IMG/VR virus record: IMGVR_UViG_3300050821_020196
Location: 1-64,000 of that record
DNA length: 64,000 nt
Strand: one strand, 5' to 3'
From: a virus
Shown: one piece after another, positions 24,319-32,756 of the stretch
Position numbering within the stretch: the first letter of the stretch is position 1
Layout: each line of letters starts with the position of its first letter
Notes under the pieces: model-generated
The model's input: only the letters and a program-made list of their open reading frames with translations
The model's database searches: none
Told to the model about the DNA's origin: nothing
Translations under genes and position numbers: made by a program

Positions 24319-26559
24319 ATGACGGTTAAGCAGTGGGACGCCTTAGGGGACGTCCTCGCCGACCAGACTACCCAGTCGAAGGGCCGGATTAAATCCTTCG
24401 CCGCCGAACTAGAGTATCTCGGCTTTACCCGCCAGGGGATCGAAACCCTAACCGCTAAGTTCTCCGATTTCGATACCGTATACCATAAGGCCATGGACCC
24501 CTCCCAGGCGGAGGCCTTCTACACCGTGGCCGGGAAGATCGCCCAGGGGCGGGGAGAGAACGTCCGGCTCCAATTCCAGAGGCTAGCCGAACTCGGGATT
24601 AGTCTTACCCCGGATCTAGAGCCGGAATTACAAGCCGCCCGGCGGAGCAACCGCCCGATGGACGAGGTGCTCCGGGTGCTAACCGAGCACATGCGCACGA
24701 CGCCGGAACAGGCCCTCGCCGAACGGGCGAAGCCGGAGGGGCAGATCGAGGTCCTGCAGAACCGGTTAAACGGGGAGGCCACCCGGATTTACAAGATCCT
24801 GGTTGATGACTTATTCGGCCCGCTAGCGACCTTTATTAATACGAAGCTCGGCAATCCGGACGACCCGGGTAGCGGTCTCTACCGGTTTAACCAGTTTATC
24901 GATAAAATGGGGACGGAGCTAGAGCCCAAGATCGAGGGGATGATTACCTTTATCGATCAACATTGGAAGCAAATTTCGGATACCATCGTCGGAACGACCA
25001 AGTTCGTCGAGGAGCATTGGAAAGGGATCGTCGAAACGATCGTCGGGGTAAAGCTAGGCGTTTGGGTAGCGCATACCTCGGCCATGATCGCGCATACCGT
25101 AGCTCTCTTTAAGGCTTCCGGGGTTAATATCCCGGGGTTAGGGCTTTTAGGAGGAGCCGGAGCGCCCATCGCCGGGATTACCGGAATAGTGGCGGCGGAG
25201 AAGGCCATTCTCGACCCGTTGGTTAAGAGCCGTCCCGATCTCTATAATAAGGAAAAGGGGATCTATAATTGGAGCCTCATCGCCCCGGAGGGGATGAGCG
25301 CGGAGGATCTTAATAAGCCGCCCGGCATGGCCGAGGGGGGAGTCGTTACCTCCCCGACCATGATCCTCGCCGGGGAGCGGGGGCGGGAGGCCATCGTCCC
25401 CCTGGGGGATACCGACCCCCGCTTAACTAGGGCCTTTATCGACCTTCCCGACGTCTTAAAGGATCTCGAAGATACGCTCGCGACCCTAACCGGGGGTGCA
25501 CCCGGCGGAGGGGGCCCGGGAGGGGGAGGCGGAGCCCCCGGCGGAGGAGGAGGCGGCGGAGGGGGAGGCATGGGCGGGTACAACCCGGCGACCTGGGATA
25601 CCTACCTCGAATCGGAGGCGACGAAGTACGGGATTAGCCCGCTTTTACTTAAAGCGATCGCCCGGCAAGAGGGAGTCGCTCCCGGGGATTTTAACCCGCT
25701 CGGCCTTTCTCCTGGAGGGGGAGGGCCTACCCATTACGGGAGCGTAGAAGCCGGTTCGGCGGGGATCGACGCCTTTATCGCGAAGAACTTATCCCGCTTT
25801 AGGGGTGCGACCGGGGATCTAGACTCCTTTGCTCATTGGTATTCCCCGATCGGGGCCTCTAACGACCCGAACCGGACCAACGCCGGGGAGGCTTCCGGCA
25901 TCCGTTACTGGATGGATCGCCTTTCTTCGGCGGGCGGCCCGGGGACGAAGCCCGGGGAGGGGATCGACGAGGACGTGCAATGGAACCGGGTCGACGGTAT
26001 GACGGGGCAAAAGTGGGGGGTCGCTACCTTTCCGGATGGGACGAAGATTCCGGTTACTAGCGGCGGGGCGCGAGGCCGGGGGGCCTTGCCGGACGACGTT
26101 TATAGCATGCGGGACTATACGCAACAGTCCGGGATTACTAACGCTACCCAGTGGGGGAACGCCCGCTACGTTTACCAACTTACCAATAGCCGGGGCGTCG
26201 ACGATCTCTTTCGCGAGCACCCGGACCGCTCCGGGAAGACCATGGGCTGTATCGGGGTTTACGATTCGGAGGGCGACGCTCTTCTTCTCCAGAACGAGGT
26301 CATGCAAAGGATGAAGGAGAAAGGCGGTTTACTTAAGGTGCGCACCCATACCGGGCCGCTAGTAAACGGGGGAGATAGTACCCCGGTCGTTAACGTCGGC
26401 GACACTCACGTGCATATTAACGGCGACGGGCACGACGCGGCGGCCATCGGGGAGCACGTGGCGAAGGCCATCGCGGTACAAAAGATGCACATCCAGGACG
26501 CCTTAGCGAAGGCCATGACCAATCTCCGCAACCATGAAAAAAGGGTCGCGTTTGCTTGA
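24319..26559 (+). CDS. Tape measure protein, apparently lacking the N-terminal part, with peptidoglycan-active C-terminal domains
   Basis: A 746-residue product. It begins where the middle of a tape measure protein would be (VKQWDALGDVLADQTTQSKGR, then LAELGISLTP), has a hydrophobic mid-part (about 225-285), and VTSPTMILAGERGREAIVPL typical of tape measure C-terminal regions. After a glycine-rich linker (about 390-420) comes a lysozyme/lytic-transglycosylase-like domain (ISPLLLKAIARQEG) and then a domain with GKTMGCIGVYD reminiscent of L,D-transpeptidase/DUF2778 folds. The frame is open back only to 24274. Only about 90 bases separate it from the tube gene, leaving no room for chaperones or the usual N-terminal part. 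Confidence 0.85.
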   Translation: MTVKQWDALGDVLADQTTQSKGRIKSFAAELEYLGFTRQGIETLTAKFSDFDTVYHKAMDPSQAEAFYTVAGKIAQGRGENVRLQFQRLAELGISLTPDLEPELQAARRSNRPMDEVLRVLTEHMRTTPEQALAERAKPEGQIEVLQNRLNGEATRIYKILVDDLFGPLATFINTKLGNPDDPGSGLYRFNQFIDKMGTELEPKIEGMITFIDQHWKQISDTIVGTTKFVEEHWKGIVETIVGVKLGVWVAHTSAMIAHTVALFKASGVNIPGLGLLGGAGAPIAGITGIVAAEKAILDPLVKSRPDLYNKEKGIYNWSLIAPEGMSAEDLNKPPGMAEGGVVTSPTMILAGERGREAIVPLGDTDPRLTRAFIDLPDVLKDLEDTLATLTGGAPGGGGPGGGGGAPGGGGGGGGGGMGGYNPATWDTYLESEATKYGISPLLLKAIARQEGVAPGDFNPLGLSPGGGGPTHYGSVEAGSAGIDAFIAKNLSRFRGATGDLDSFAHWYSPIGASNDPNRTNAGEASGIRYWMDRLSSAGGPGTKPGEGIDEDVQWNRVDGMTGQKWGVATFPDGTKIPVTSGGARGRGALPDDVYSMRDYTQQSGITNATQWGNARYVYQLTNSRGVDDLFREHPDRSGKTMGCIGVYDSEGDALLLQNEVMQRMKEKGGLLKVRTHTGPLVNGGDSTPVVNVGDTHVHINGDGHDAAAIGEHVAKAIAVQKMHIQDALAKAMTNLRNHEKRVAFA

Positions 26560-26565
26560 CGAAGT

Positions 26566-27066
26566 TTAGTGTTCTCCGGGTTGAGAAAGATATTCAGCTA
26601 CCTTTTTTCTGGCATTGAATTTTTGAGTTTTAGCGTCGGCCCAACGAACATTCCAAGGGTAATATCCTTCCCAGGGATTAATCCGATCCAGACTCATCCC
26701 TTCCGGTTTACTACCAATTAAGTTGGTAATGCCTAACATAAAGGTTTCGAAGCAATGCCAAGGCTCCCAAACGGTAACCCCGAGAGCGCCGTATATTCTG
26801 TACCGGTTAGATTTTGGATTATAACAACGATAGAGCATTAAATAGTGACCGTTGAATAATTCATGACCCCAAAATCCATGCTTAACACCATTTTTGTTAC
26901 CTGTAGATTTAAGTCTTAATTTAGCCCGGTATTCTTCGGTTCTTTCGAAGACTCCCGCTTTTCCTTTAAGGTAGGATCGGTCGGGATGGCTCTTATTGTA
27001 AAGCCGGATAGCCTCGGTTATTTTTGCTTGGTGCTCGGGAGTACGTTGCAGTTTTCGTTTATCCAT
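26566..27066 (-). CDS. HNH-type homing endonuclease, antisense in tail module
   Basis: A 166-residue protein starting MDKRKLQRTPEHQAKITEAI. The C-terminal half has the pattern of a widespread phage HNH/AP2-like endonuclease family: RCYNPKSNRYRIYGALGVTV, WEPWHCFETFMLG, LDRINPWEGYYPWNVRWAD and QKFNAR. Free-standing endonucleases of this kind insert between phage genes and spread by cutting phages that lack them. It lies opposite in direction to its neighbours, 6 bases after the tape measure stop. The start at 27066 is preferred to an upstream extension (to 27360), which would overlap the next gene antisense. Confidence 0.8.
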   Translation of the reverse strand: MDKRKLQRTPEHQAKITEAIRLYNKSHPDRSYLKGKAGVFERTEEYRAKLRLKSTGNKNGVKHGFWGHELFNGHYLMLYRCYNPKSNRYRIYGALGVTVWEPWHCFETFMLGITNLIGSKPEGMSLDRINPWEGYYPWNVRWADAKTQKFNARKKVAEYLSQPGEH

Positions 27067-27144
27067 TCTTATAATAGAACGGCCTTTGCTTAGATACTCC
27101 GATTCGCACGTACGGTCTTTTGCCGAAGCGTATTTAGACGGGAG

Positions 27145-28908
27145 ATGGCGAATAATTCCGATTTCCCGCAATCGATCGATAATTTCTTCGATCCGGATCC
27201 AACCACGCCGTTGGATGACGCGACCAATCCGCACCATCTTATCGAAGGGCGGCAAAACGATGCGATAGCCTCTATTCAGACGAAGGTGGGGATTGATAAT
27301 TCGGGAGACCCGAATTCGCTCGATTTTATTATCCGCAACCTGAATGCGGTGGTAACGCAAACGACGGCGCTCTTTACCCTCCCTCCGGCGGACGGAACGA
27401 CGACGGTTACGGTCGCGGTTATCTCCACGGCTAACCTAGAGGTCGGCTTCGGGGTCTTTATCCCCAATGCCGGGCTCTTCGCGGTAAATGCCATTGTCGA
27501 TGGCACCCATGTTACCCTCGTCCTCCTTCCTTATCCGGGGAACGTTTTTACCGGCAATATCCTACCTAACTCCGAGGTTTATAACGTCGGCGTTTCCTCT
27601 CCGGCAACGTCGGGGATGCTCGGCCTTCTTCCGATTCCTCCCGGGGACCCGGGCAAGATCCTCCTCGGTAACGCGACTTGGGGCACGCCCGCCGGGTCGT
27701 TACCGCAACCTCCTCCCTCTAGCGGGGCGGGGTCGGCAACGACGGTCTGGTTGCAGGGGACGGATAGCTGGCAAACATTGCCCCAGCACGCTTATACGAG
27801 CGCTCCCTTTACCGTTCCTTCGGCGGGGGGTACGGTTAGCGTTTCGATCTATCCGGCGGACTGGCCGATCGTGGGGGGCGATGTCTATTTTTCGGACGGC
27901 ACTTCCCGGGGCTTCATGGATATTATTTCCGCCGCCGGGAGCCCGGTTACCTCCCTAATTCTCGCGAATAATGGTAACGCCGTCCAAGGGGCTAATGTTA
28001 ATGCCAACGCGGTTATTAAGCTCGCCGGAGTGCCCCGGGCTTCTTTCGGCAAGGACGGCCTCTTAATCGCTCCCATTAACGACGGGATCTCCTTTCTCCG
28101 GAGCGATAACGCCTGGGCGGTTCCGCCCCAGCCAACCTTGCCCCCGGGAGTTATTCTCCCCTTCGCCGTAGCGACCCCTCCTTCGGGATACCTTCTTTGC
28201 GACGGGACGAGTTACGGGACCAATGTTTACCCCAATTTATTTAACGCCATTGGGTACACTTTCGGCGGTTCGGGCGTTTCGTTTAATGTTCCCGATTTAC
28301 GGGGAAGAACCCCTATCGGGGCCGGGCAAGGGACCGGTTTAACTAACCGGGTCTTAGGGGCGACGCTAGGAGAAGAGACGCACCTCTTAACCGTGGCAAA
28401 AATGGCTTCTCATACCCACGGCATGGATCACAGCCATAATATCGCCGCCGGGCAATTTAGCCATACCCATTCTAAAACCGATCCTGGCCATGTGCATAGC
28501 ATGGACCATTATCATAATATTTCGGCGGGGATCTTTACCCATACTCACGTCGATGCCGGGCACGCGCATAGTTATAATCAACCTCTGCATACTTCCGGAC
28601 CTACGCTAGTAGCCGGTTCCGGTTTTACCTATGGGGCGGAAAATACCGGTATCGGGGCCGCCGCTATTCAAAATTGGAATTCTCCCGCTTCGAATACCGT
28701 CTACGCTAGCCAAACCAACGCCGCCTGGGTGAATACGGTAGCGGCGGCGACGGGAATTAGCATCGTAGCGGCTACCCTCCCCGCCGGAGTAACGGCGACG
28801 GCGAGCGCGACCAACGCCGCCTACGCTAATACCGGGAGCCAAGGCGGTGGGACTGGGCATAACACGATGCCCCCCGCCCTCGTCTTAACCTACATAATTA
28901 AATATTGA
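27145..28908 (+). CDS. Tail collar-domain adhesin with His-rich tip
   Basis: A 587-residue protein. A phage tail collar domain lies at about residues 334-395 (VILPFAVATPPSGYLLCDG, then FNVPDLRGRTPIGAG). Directly after it (about 420-480) are many HTH/HSH/HVH motifs, like the His clusters that bind metal ions in trimeric short tail fibres of T4 gp12 type. The N-terminal part is Thr/Gly/Asn-rich and repetitive. It is probably a trimeric receptor-binding fibre. Its place between tape measure and baseplate, next to the antisense genes, is unusual and suggests an inserted cassette. Confidence 0.85.
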   Translation: MANNSDFPQSIDNFFDPDPTTPLDDATNPHHLIEGRQNDAIASIQTKVGIDNSGDPNSLDFIIRNLNAVVTQTTALFTLPPADGTTTVTVAVISTANLEVGFGVFIPNAGLFAVNAIVDGTHVTLVLLPYPGNVFTGNILPNSEVYNVGVSSPATSGMLGLLPIPPGDPGKILLGNATWGTPAGSLPQPPPSSGAGSATTVWLQGTDSWQTLPQHAYTSAPFTVPSAGGTVSVSIYPADWPIVGGDVYFSDGTSRGFMDIISAAGSPVTSLILANNGNAVQGANVNANAVIKLAGVPRASFGKDGLLIAPINDGISFLRSDNAWAVPPQPTLPPGVILPFAVATPPSGYLLCDGTSYGTNVYPNLFNAIGYTFGGSGVSFNVPDLRGRTPIGAGQGTGLTNRVLGATLGEETHLLTVAKMASHTHGMDHSHNIAAGQFSHTHSKTDPGHVHSMDHYHNISAGIFTHTHVDAGHAHSYNQPLHTSGPTLVAGSGFTYGAENTGIGAAAIQNWNSPASNTVYASQTNAAWVNTVAAATGISIVAATLPAGVTATASATNAAYANTGSQGGGTGHNTMPPALVLTYIIKY

Positions 28909-28917
28909 TTCCCCCCC

Positions 28918-29754
28918 CTAGAACGTCCAGACCGAGGGCGAGCAGATAAAGTTCGGGTTGCCGAAGCTCCCGTAGGGAAGAAGGGAGCTATCCGCGAAGT
29001 AGATTAACCCGGTAAGGAAGCTGGTAGCGGTAAAGAAGGAAGAGGCGATCGAGAGCGCGTTAGCTATCCAGTTATTTTTATAAGCGAAGTCGCCGAAAAC
29101 CCCCGCCGCTCCCATCTCGCAAACGAAAACATTTTTCGTGGCGTCGGCGGTAGCGGCGGCGTTGAACTTCGCGCTTACGATGTCGCTAAAGGCTTGCGGG
29201 TTTCCGTAAACGAAGGTGTCGTAGGGGGCGTAGGAGTAGGCGGAGATCCCGATAATGTCTACCACGTCTCCGAGGGGGTAGTAGAGGAAGGCGTTAGCCG
29301 CCCCGTCCGGGCTCCAGATGTAAGTCGCCGGGAAGGCCGAGGGAAGGAGGATCTTAAGCCGGTTTACGACGTAGCGGTAGGCGGCGATATAGCCGTTCGG
29401 GTCATTGGTCGCCCAGTCGTAGACCCCCCGATTAGCCGGTAGCTCCATCCCCGGCCCCCAACGGAAGTAGACGCTTACCCGGGCGGAAGCGAGATCGGCG
29501 GCGAGCGCGTTAATCGTCGCGTCGTAGAGCCCGGCGGCGATGTCGGATAAGAGGGTCGCGCTCGACGAGGCGAGGGCGAAATCGGTAAAGGGGAGAACGG
29601 TTAAAAGAAGGGTGCGCCCCCGGTTGGTAGCCCCTAAGGCGGCGTTGTAAGCCGTGCCGGGGGTATAGCCGCTCCAATTGAGGAAGACGTGTTCGTAAGT
29701 AAGGTTAGTCGCGTTGCGAAAAAGGCCCCGAGGATCGTAGACGCCGAGTTGCAT
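28918..29754 (-). CDS. Glycoside hydrolase family 26-like (beta-mannanase-type) protein
   Basis: A 278-residue protein, without signal peptide, that fits a TIM-barrel glycosidase. YFRWGPGME around residues 97-104 offers Glu104 as acid/base, placed where GH26 enzymes have it, followed by an aromatic/Asn stretch and YIAAYRYVVNRL. DIIGISAYSY (165-174) and VFVCEMGAAG with Glu213 as nucleophile candidate complete the pattern. GH26 members cleave mannans or related beta-1,4 glycans. It is antisense inside the tail operon, and its start lies only 20 bases from the divergent sigma-like gene, so its promoter must lie within or beside that gene. It may be an auxiliary metabolic gene or a virion-linked depolymerase. 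Confidence 0.75.
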   Translation of the reverse strand: MQLGVYDPRGLFRNATNLTYEHVFLNWSGYTPGTAYNAALGATNRGRTLLLTVLPFTDFALASSSATLLSDIAAGLYDATINALAADLASARVSVYFRWGPGMELPANRGVYDWATNDPNGYIAAYRYVVNRLKILLPSAFPATYIWSPDGAANAFLYYPLGDVVDIIGISAYSYAPYDTFVYGNPQAFSDIVSAKFNAAATADATKNVFVCEMGAAGVFGDFAYKNNWIANALSIASSFFTATSFLTGLIYFADSSLLPYGSFGNPNFICSPSVWTF

Positions 29755-29774
29755 CGACCGTTAAATACTTCTAG

Positions 29775-30767
29775 ATGGGTAATTCAGTTCGAGCGGATGG
29801 CTTAAGTCTTACCCCGGAGGGGAAAGTGCGCACCGTCTTCCATCCGGAGGGGGTTTCCGAAAAGGAGCTTTTCTTTAATGAGGAAAAGGTGGCCGCCCTT
29901 ATCGTCGAGTACCAACGGGGGAAAGAGGAACGGGTCTGGCAGGAGATCGTGCTCGAAAGCCTCTCCGCCATCGAGGCCTTAATTAAGCATTACCGCTTTC
30001 ACCAGTACGACGAGGTGGAGGCCATCCGGGGAGATTGCATTATAAAGCTCCGCCGAATAATCGAGGTTTACGATCCGGCCCGGGGGCGGGCTTTCTCGCA
30101 TATTTTTTGGTCGTTAAAAAATTTCCTGATAAGCTTCGCCCGCAATTCCCGCCGCCGGAGCGAAACTTTTAGCGGCTTAGAGGAGTTTGGGGATACGCTT
30201 GCCGCCTCGACGCTTTATGGGTTAGAGCTAAGCGAACACTTTAAAACCCGGGTGCTCCGGATCGAGACCCGTTTTTCGCTCCCGATCGAGAAGGAGGCCA
30301 TCCGCTTCTTAATCGTCTATTTCCTTCTAGAGGGCCTAGGCAATGCCCGGCCCCGTCTTCTCCCTTTCCTTTGCGGGCATTATGGCTTCCCCCGGGGAGA
30401 GGCGGAGCTACTCTACGCCTACGCCTCCGTTCTCCTCCGGGGAGCCCTTTTCGAGGAGTACCCGACCCAACTCGGTTTCGATTTCGAAGAGCTAAGGCAT
30501 AGCCGCAAAGGAAAACGCTTTTTCGAAATCGCCCGCATCGTAGGCCGGGAGAATTTCTTGAAGTTGATCTACATTTTCGGGGGGGTTACCGTCCGTCTCC
30601 CGGAAAAGGGGGAAGAAGCTCGTTTAAAGGCCGCCGCCCGCTTTCTCGCTTCGTTAGGAACGGTTTCGAAGGAGCCTCCGCTAAAGAGGGGAGAGGCGGA
30701 GGAAACCCTCCTCTCCGGGGCGCTAAAGGGCTTCGATCGCACCGGGCCGCTCTTCGAGGAAACTTAA
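29775..30767 (+). CDS. Sigma-factor-like protein (late-transcription sigma candidate)
   Basis: A 330-residue protein. Residues 40-125 match the region 2 pattern of phage sigma factors of the T4 gp55 type: an acidic start, ALIKHYRFHQYDEVEAIRGD, then DPARGRAFSHIFWSLKNFLI and a basic end FARNSRRRS, where such proteins contact -10 DNA. The remaining 200 residues have no clear region 4. In T4-like phages this factor directs late transcription from a simple -10-like element. Here it sits between the antisense glycosidase and the LysM gene; the GTANTTA motif before many genes could be its target. Confidence 0.65.
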   Translation: MGNSVRADGLSLTPEGKVRTVFHPEGVSEKELFFNEEKVAALIVEYQRGKEERVWQEIVLESLSAIEALIKHYRFHQYDEVEAIRGDCIIKLRRIIEVYDPARGRAFSHIFWSLKNFLISFARNSRRRSETFSGLEEFGDTLAASTLYGLELSEHFKTRVLRIETRFSLPIEKEAIRFLIVYFLLEGLGNARPRLLPFLCGHYGFPRGEAELLYAYASVLLRGALFEEYPTQLGFDFEELRHSRKGKRFFEIARIVGRENFLKLIYIFGGVTVRLPEKGEEARLKAAARFLASLGTVSKEPPLKRGEAEETLLSGALKGFDRTGPLFEET

Positions 30768-30794
30768 AAAGAGGGGAATTAGTATTTTAGGGGG

Positions 30795-31160
30795 ATGGCA
30801 AACGACGTTCTCCTGGATAACCCGGGCACTCTTTTCGATTGGCCGAACGAGCCCTTCGATTCGGGCCCTTGGCCCGCGCCCTACTCCGGACCGACTTCCG
30901 CTCCTCTTCTAGAGGACGCTACCGGTTACCCTTTTAGCGTCGCTTCGCTTTACCGGTGCGTTGCCGGGGATACCCCGGACCTAGTTTCCTTTAAGTGCTA
31001 CGCCTCGGAGTGGTACTCCAACGTCATCTTGGACGCCAATCCCGGCTATAACGCGACGACCATCTTCGACGGCGGCTCCATTCTTTATATCCCGCCGATC
31101 TACCAGGCCCGCTCGCTCCCGTTGCCGCCCTGGTTAACCGGGCAGGTCTTAACCTCATGA
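30795..31160 (+). CDS. LysM-type tail protein (P2 gpX-like)
   Basis: A 121-residue protein. Residues 45-105 fit a LysM/gpX domain (YRCVAGDTPDLVSFKCYAS, then NPGYNATTIFDGGSILYIPP). In P2 and related tails, gpX is a baseplate hub protein. The stop overlaps the next gene's start by 4 bases. GTATTTT lies 6 bases upstream of the start. Confidence 0.85.
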   Translation: MANDVLLDNPGTLFDWPNEPFDSGPWPAPYSGPTSAPLLEDATGYPFSVASLYRCVAGDTPDLVSFKCYASEWYSNVILDANPGYNATTIFDGGSILYIPPIYQARSLPLPPWLTGQVLTS

Positions 31161-32185
31161 ATCTCGGCTCGGCAGTTCTCGGTGCTCTTTCCGTCTTTAA
31201 TAAACCGGCTTGCACCGGTCGGGTCATTCTGGTCTACACCCCGAAGGCGGCGGGGGCGGTAGGAGTGGATATAAGCTCGCTAATCTCTAATAACTTAATC
31301 GAATTTAGTTATAAGGATTACCTCTCCTTCCATAACGACCCGATCGAGATTATTATTTCCGACCCGGACCGGCGTTTCTCGACGGAATGGACCTTCGACA
31401 TCGGGGGAAGGTTAGACGTTACCCTCGAACAGGATAATTGGGGGACCATCGGTACCACCCAGGTCCAGCTAGGCATCTTCTTTATCGACGAGATCCAGAT
31501 CGACGGCCCTCCCAATCTCGTCCACGTGCGGGCGACCACCTACGACCCGGCGCTCATCCTAAAGTACCAGCCGAATACTACTCGCATGGAGGCCAGTCAA
31601 CCGGCCAATACGCAAGGGGGAAATTTCCTTCTCCAGGAACCGGCCACCGGCACCGGCACGACCTTAAAGGATTTCGCGGCTAAGGTGGCAAAGGAAGGCA
31701 ATTACTCTCTTCAGTACATCGCCCCGATTAACCCGGCGATTAATACCATCGGGCAAACGGAACTCTCCGATTTCGTCGCTCTAGAGAAGCATTGTCGCTC
31801 CTTTAACCTGATCTGTAAGCCGAATAAAGGCATCCTTTTTATCGCCGACGAATTGCAATTAGAGCAACTGGCCCCCTCCTATACGATAATGGCTCCTACC
31901 TCTACGGCGGCGGGAGGAATTAATAACGGGGGGATCGAACACTGGTCTCTCGTGGTAAGCGTGCAGGATACCTACTACGCGGCGGTGCTCCGGAAATTGA
32001 ATCCCAATACCGGTTCGGTTACCTCGGCGACTTATTCCGACCCGAATAGCAAATCGGGAGCGGCTTTAAAGAATACGAAATCGGATACCACGGTTAAGGG
32101 CACGGCGGACGTTATCCCCCTCGTCGGCCCGGATACGACGACCGGCGACCCGACGGCGAATAATCCCTTCGGAACTACGGCTTAA
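31157..32185 (+). CDS. Late control / baseplate hub protein (P2 gpD-like)
   Basis: A 342-residue protein with the gpD/VgrG N-terminal pattern: VDISSLISNNLIEFSYKD, DPIEIIISDPDRRFSTEW and LDVTLEQDNW. It builds the hub above the spike in contractile tails. The C-terminal 60 residues are polar and Thr-rich. A second small gene directly follows (32193) that may carry the part corresponding to the C-terminal domain of longer gpD proteins. Confidence 0.85.
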   Translation: MNLGSAVLGALSVFNKPACTGRVILVYTPKAAGAVGVDISSLISNNLIEFSYKDYLSFHNDPIEIIISDPDRRFSTEWTFDIGGRLDVTLEQDNWGTIGTTQVQLGIFFIDEIQIDGPPNLVHVRATTYDPALILKYQPNTTRMEASQPANTQGGNFLLQEPATGTGTTLKDFAAKVAKEGNYSLQYIAPINPAINTIGQTELSDFVALEKHCRSFNLICKPNKGILFIADELQLEQLAPSYTIMAPTSTAAGGINNGGIEHWSLVVSVQDTYYAAVLRKLNPNTGSVTSATYSDPNSKSGAALKNTKSDTTVKGTADVIPLVGPDTTTGDPTANNPFGTTA

Positions 32186-32192
32186 TTTTTTT

Positions 32193-32747
32193 ATGGCAGA
32201 TCCAGCCCCCGTCAGCGGCAATTTTCTTATTCAGGAACCGGTTAGCGCTAACACGAATAACCTAGATCTTAAGCGTCAACAGGCATTACTCCACGAGAAA
32301 AATAAAAGCGCCCATAAAACGCATATCGTGCTTCCGCTCGACATCCGGCTCGCCTCCGGGATCGTCGTTTACCTCGATCCGGGCTGGGGGCCGGAGTTCT
32401 CCGGCAATTGGTTAATCGAGGAGTGCACTCACCGGATCGGCTCCGCCGGGGAAACCATGCTCGAAATGCATAAGTGCATGGGCTGGTCGCCCGACCCGCC
32501 GGTGAACTCCGCCGGGCCGAATGCCTCTCCTACCGCCGCCGCCGTGGCAACCCCGGAAAGCGGTTCTCCGACTCCGCTAAACGTCCAGCTAGGGACCAAC
32601 GTAAGCGCGGTGCCTCCGGGAAGCGTTTATAACCCGTTGCCCGCTTCCCCGCTCGCTCCGGCGGCCTCCGCCCAGATCCCGACTTTTACGGAGACGGTAA
32701 ACGAAGAGCTACTCGCCCCGAGCGGCACCGGTCTCGGCGGTACCTAA
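32193..32747 (+). CDS. Small baseplate hub-associated protein
   Basis: A 184-residue protein. Residues 30-105 (LHEKNKSAHKTHIVLPLDI, WLIEECTHRIGSAGETMLEM) resemble the final domain of gpD-type late control proteins, suggesting the ancestral hub is encoded by two genes here. The C-terminal third is Pro/Ala/Ser-rich and likely disordered. Only 7 bases separate it from the hub gene, and its start is preceded by a run of seven T. Confidence 0.6.
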   Translation: MADPAPVSGNFLIQEPVSANTNNLDLKRQQALLHEKNKSAHKTHIVLPLDIRLASGIVVYLDPGWGPEFSGNWLIEECTHRIGSAGETMLEMHKCMGWSPDPPVNSAGPNASPTAAAVATPESGSPTPLNVQLGTNVSAVPPGSVYNPLPASPLAPAASAQIPTFTETVNEELLAPSGTGLGGT

Positions 32748-32756
32748 AACTTATCA

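Noticed and set aside
26566-27360. Longer form of the HNH gene reaching 27360
   Set aside because: The extra N-terminal part lies antisense over the start of the collar-domain gene and does not resemble the family; the ATG at 27066 gives the usual size.
31157-32747. Single gpD gene split by a frameshift
   Set aside because: The second reading has its own ATG, a clean 7-base gap and a distinct start; two genes are the simpler reading, although the C-terminal similarity remains suggestive.
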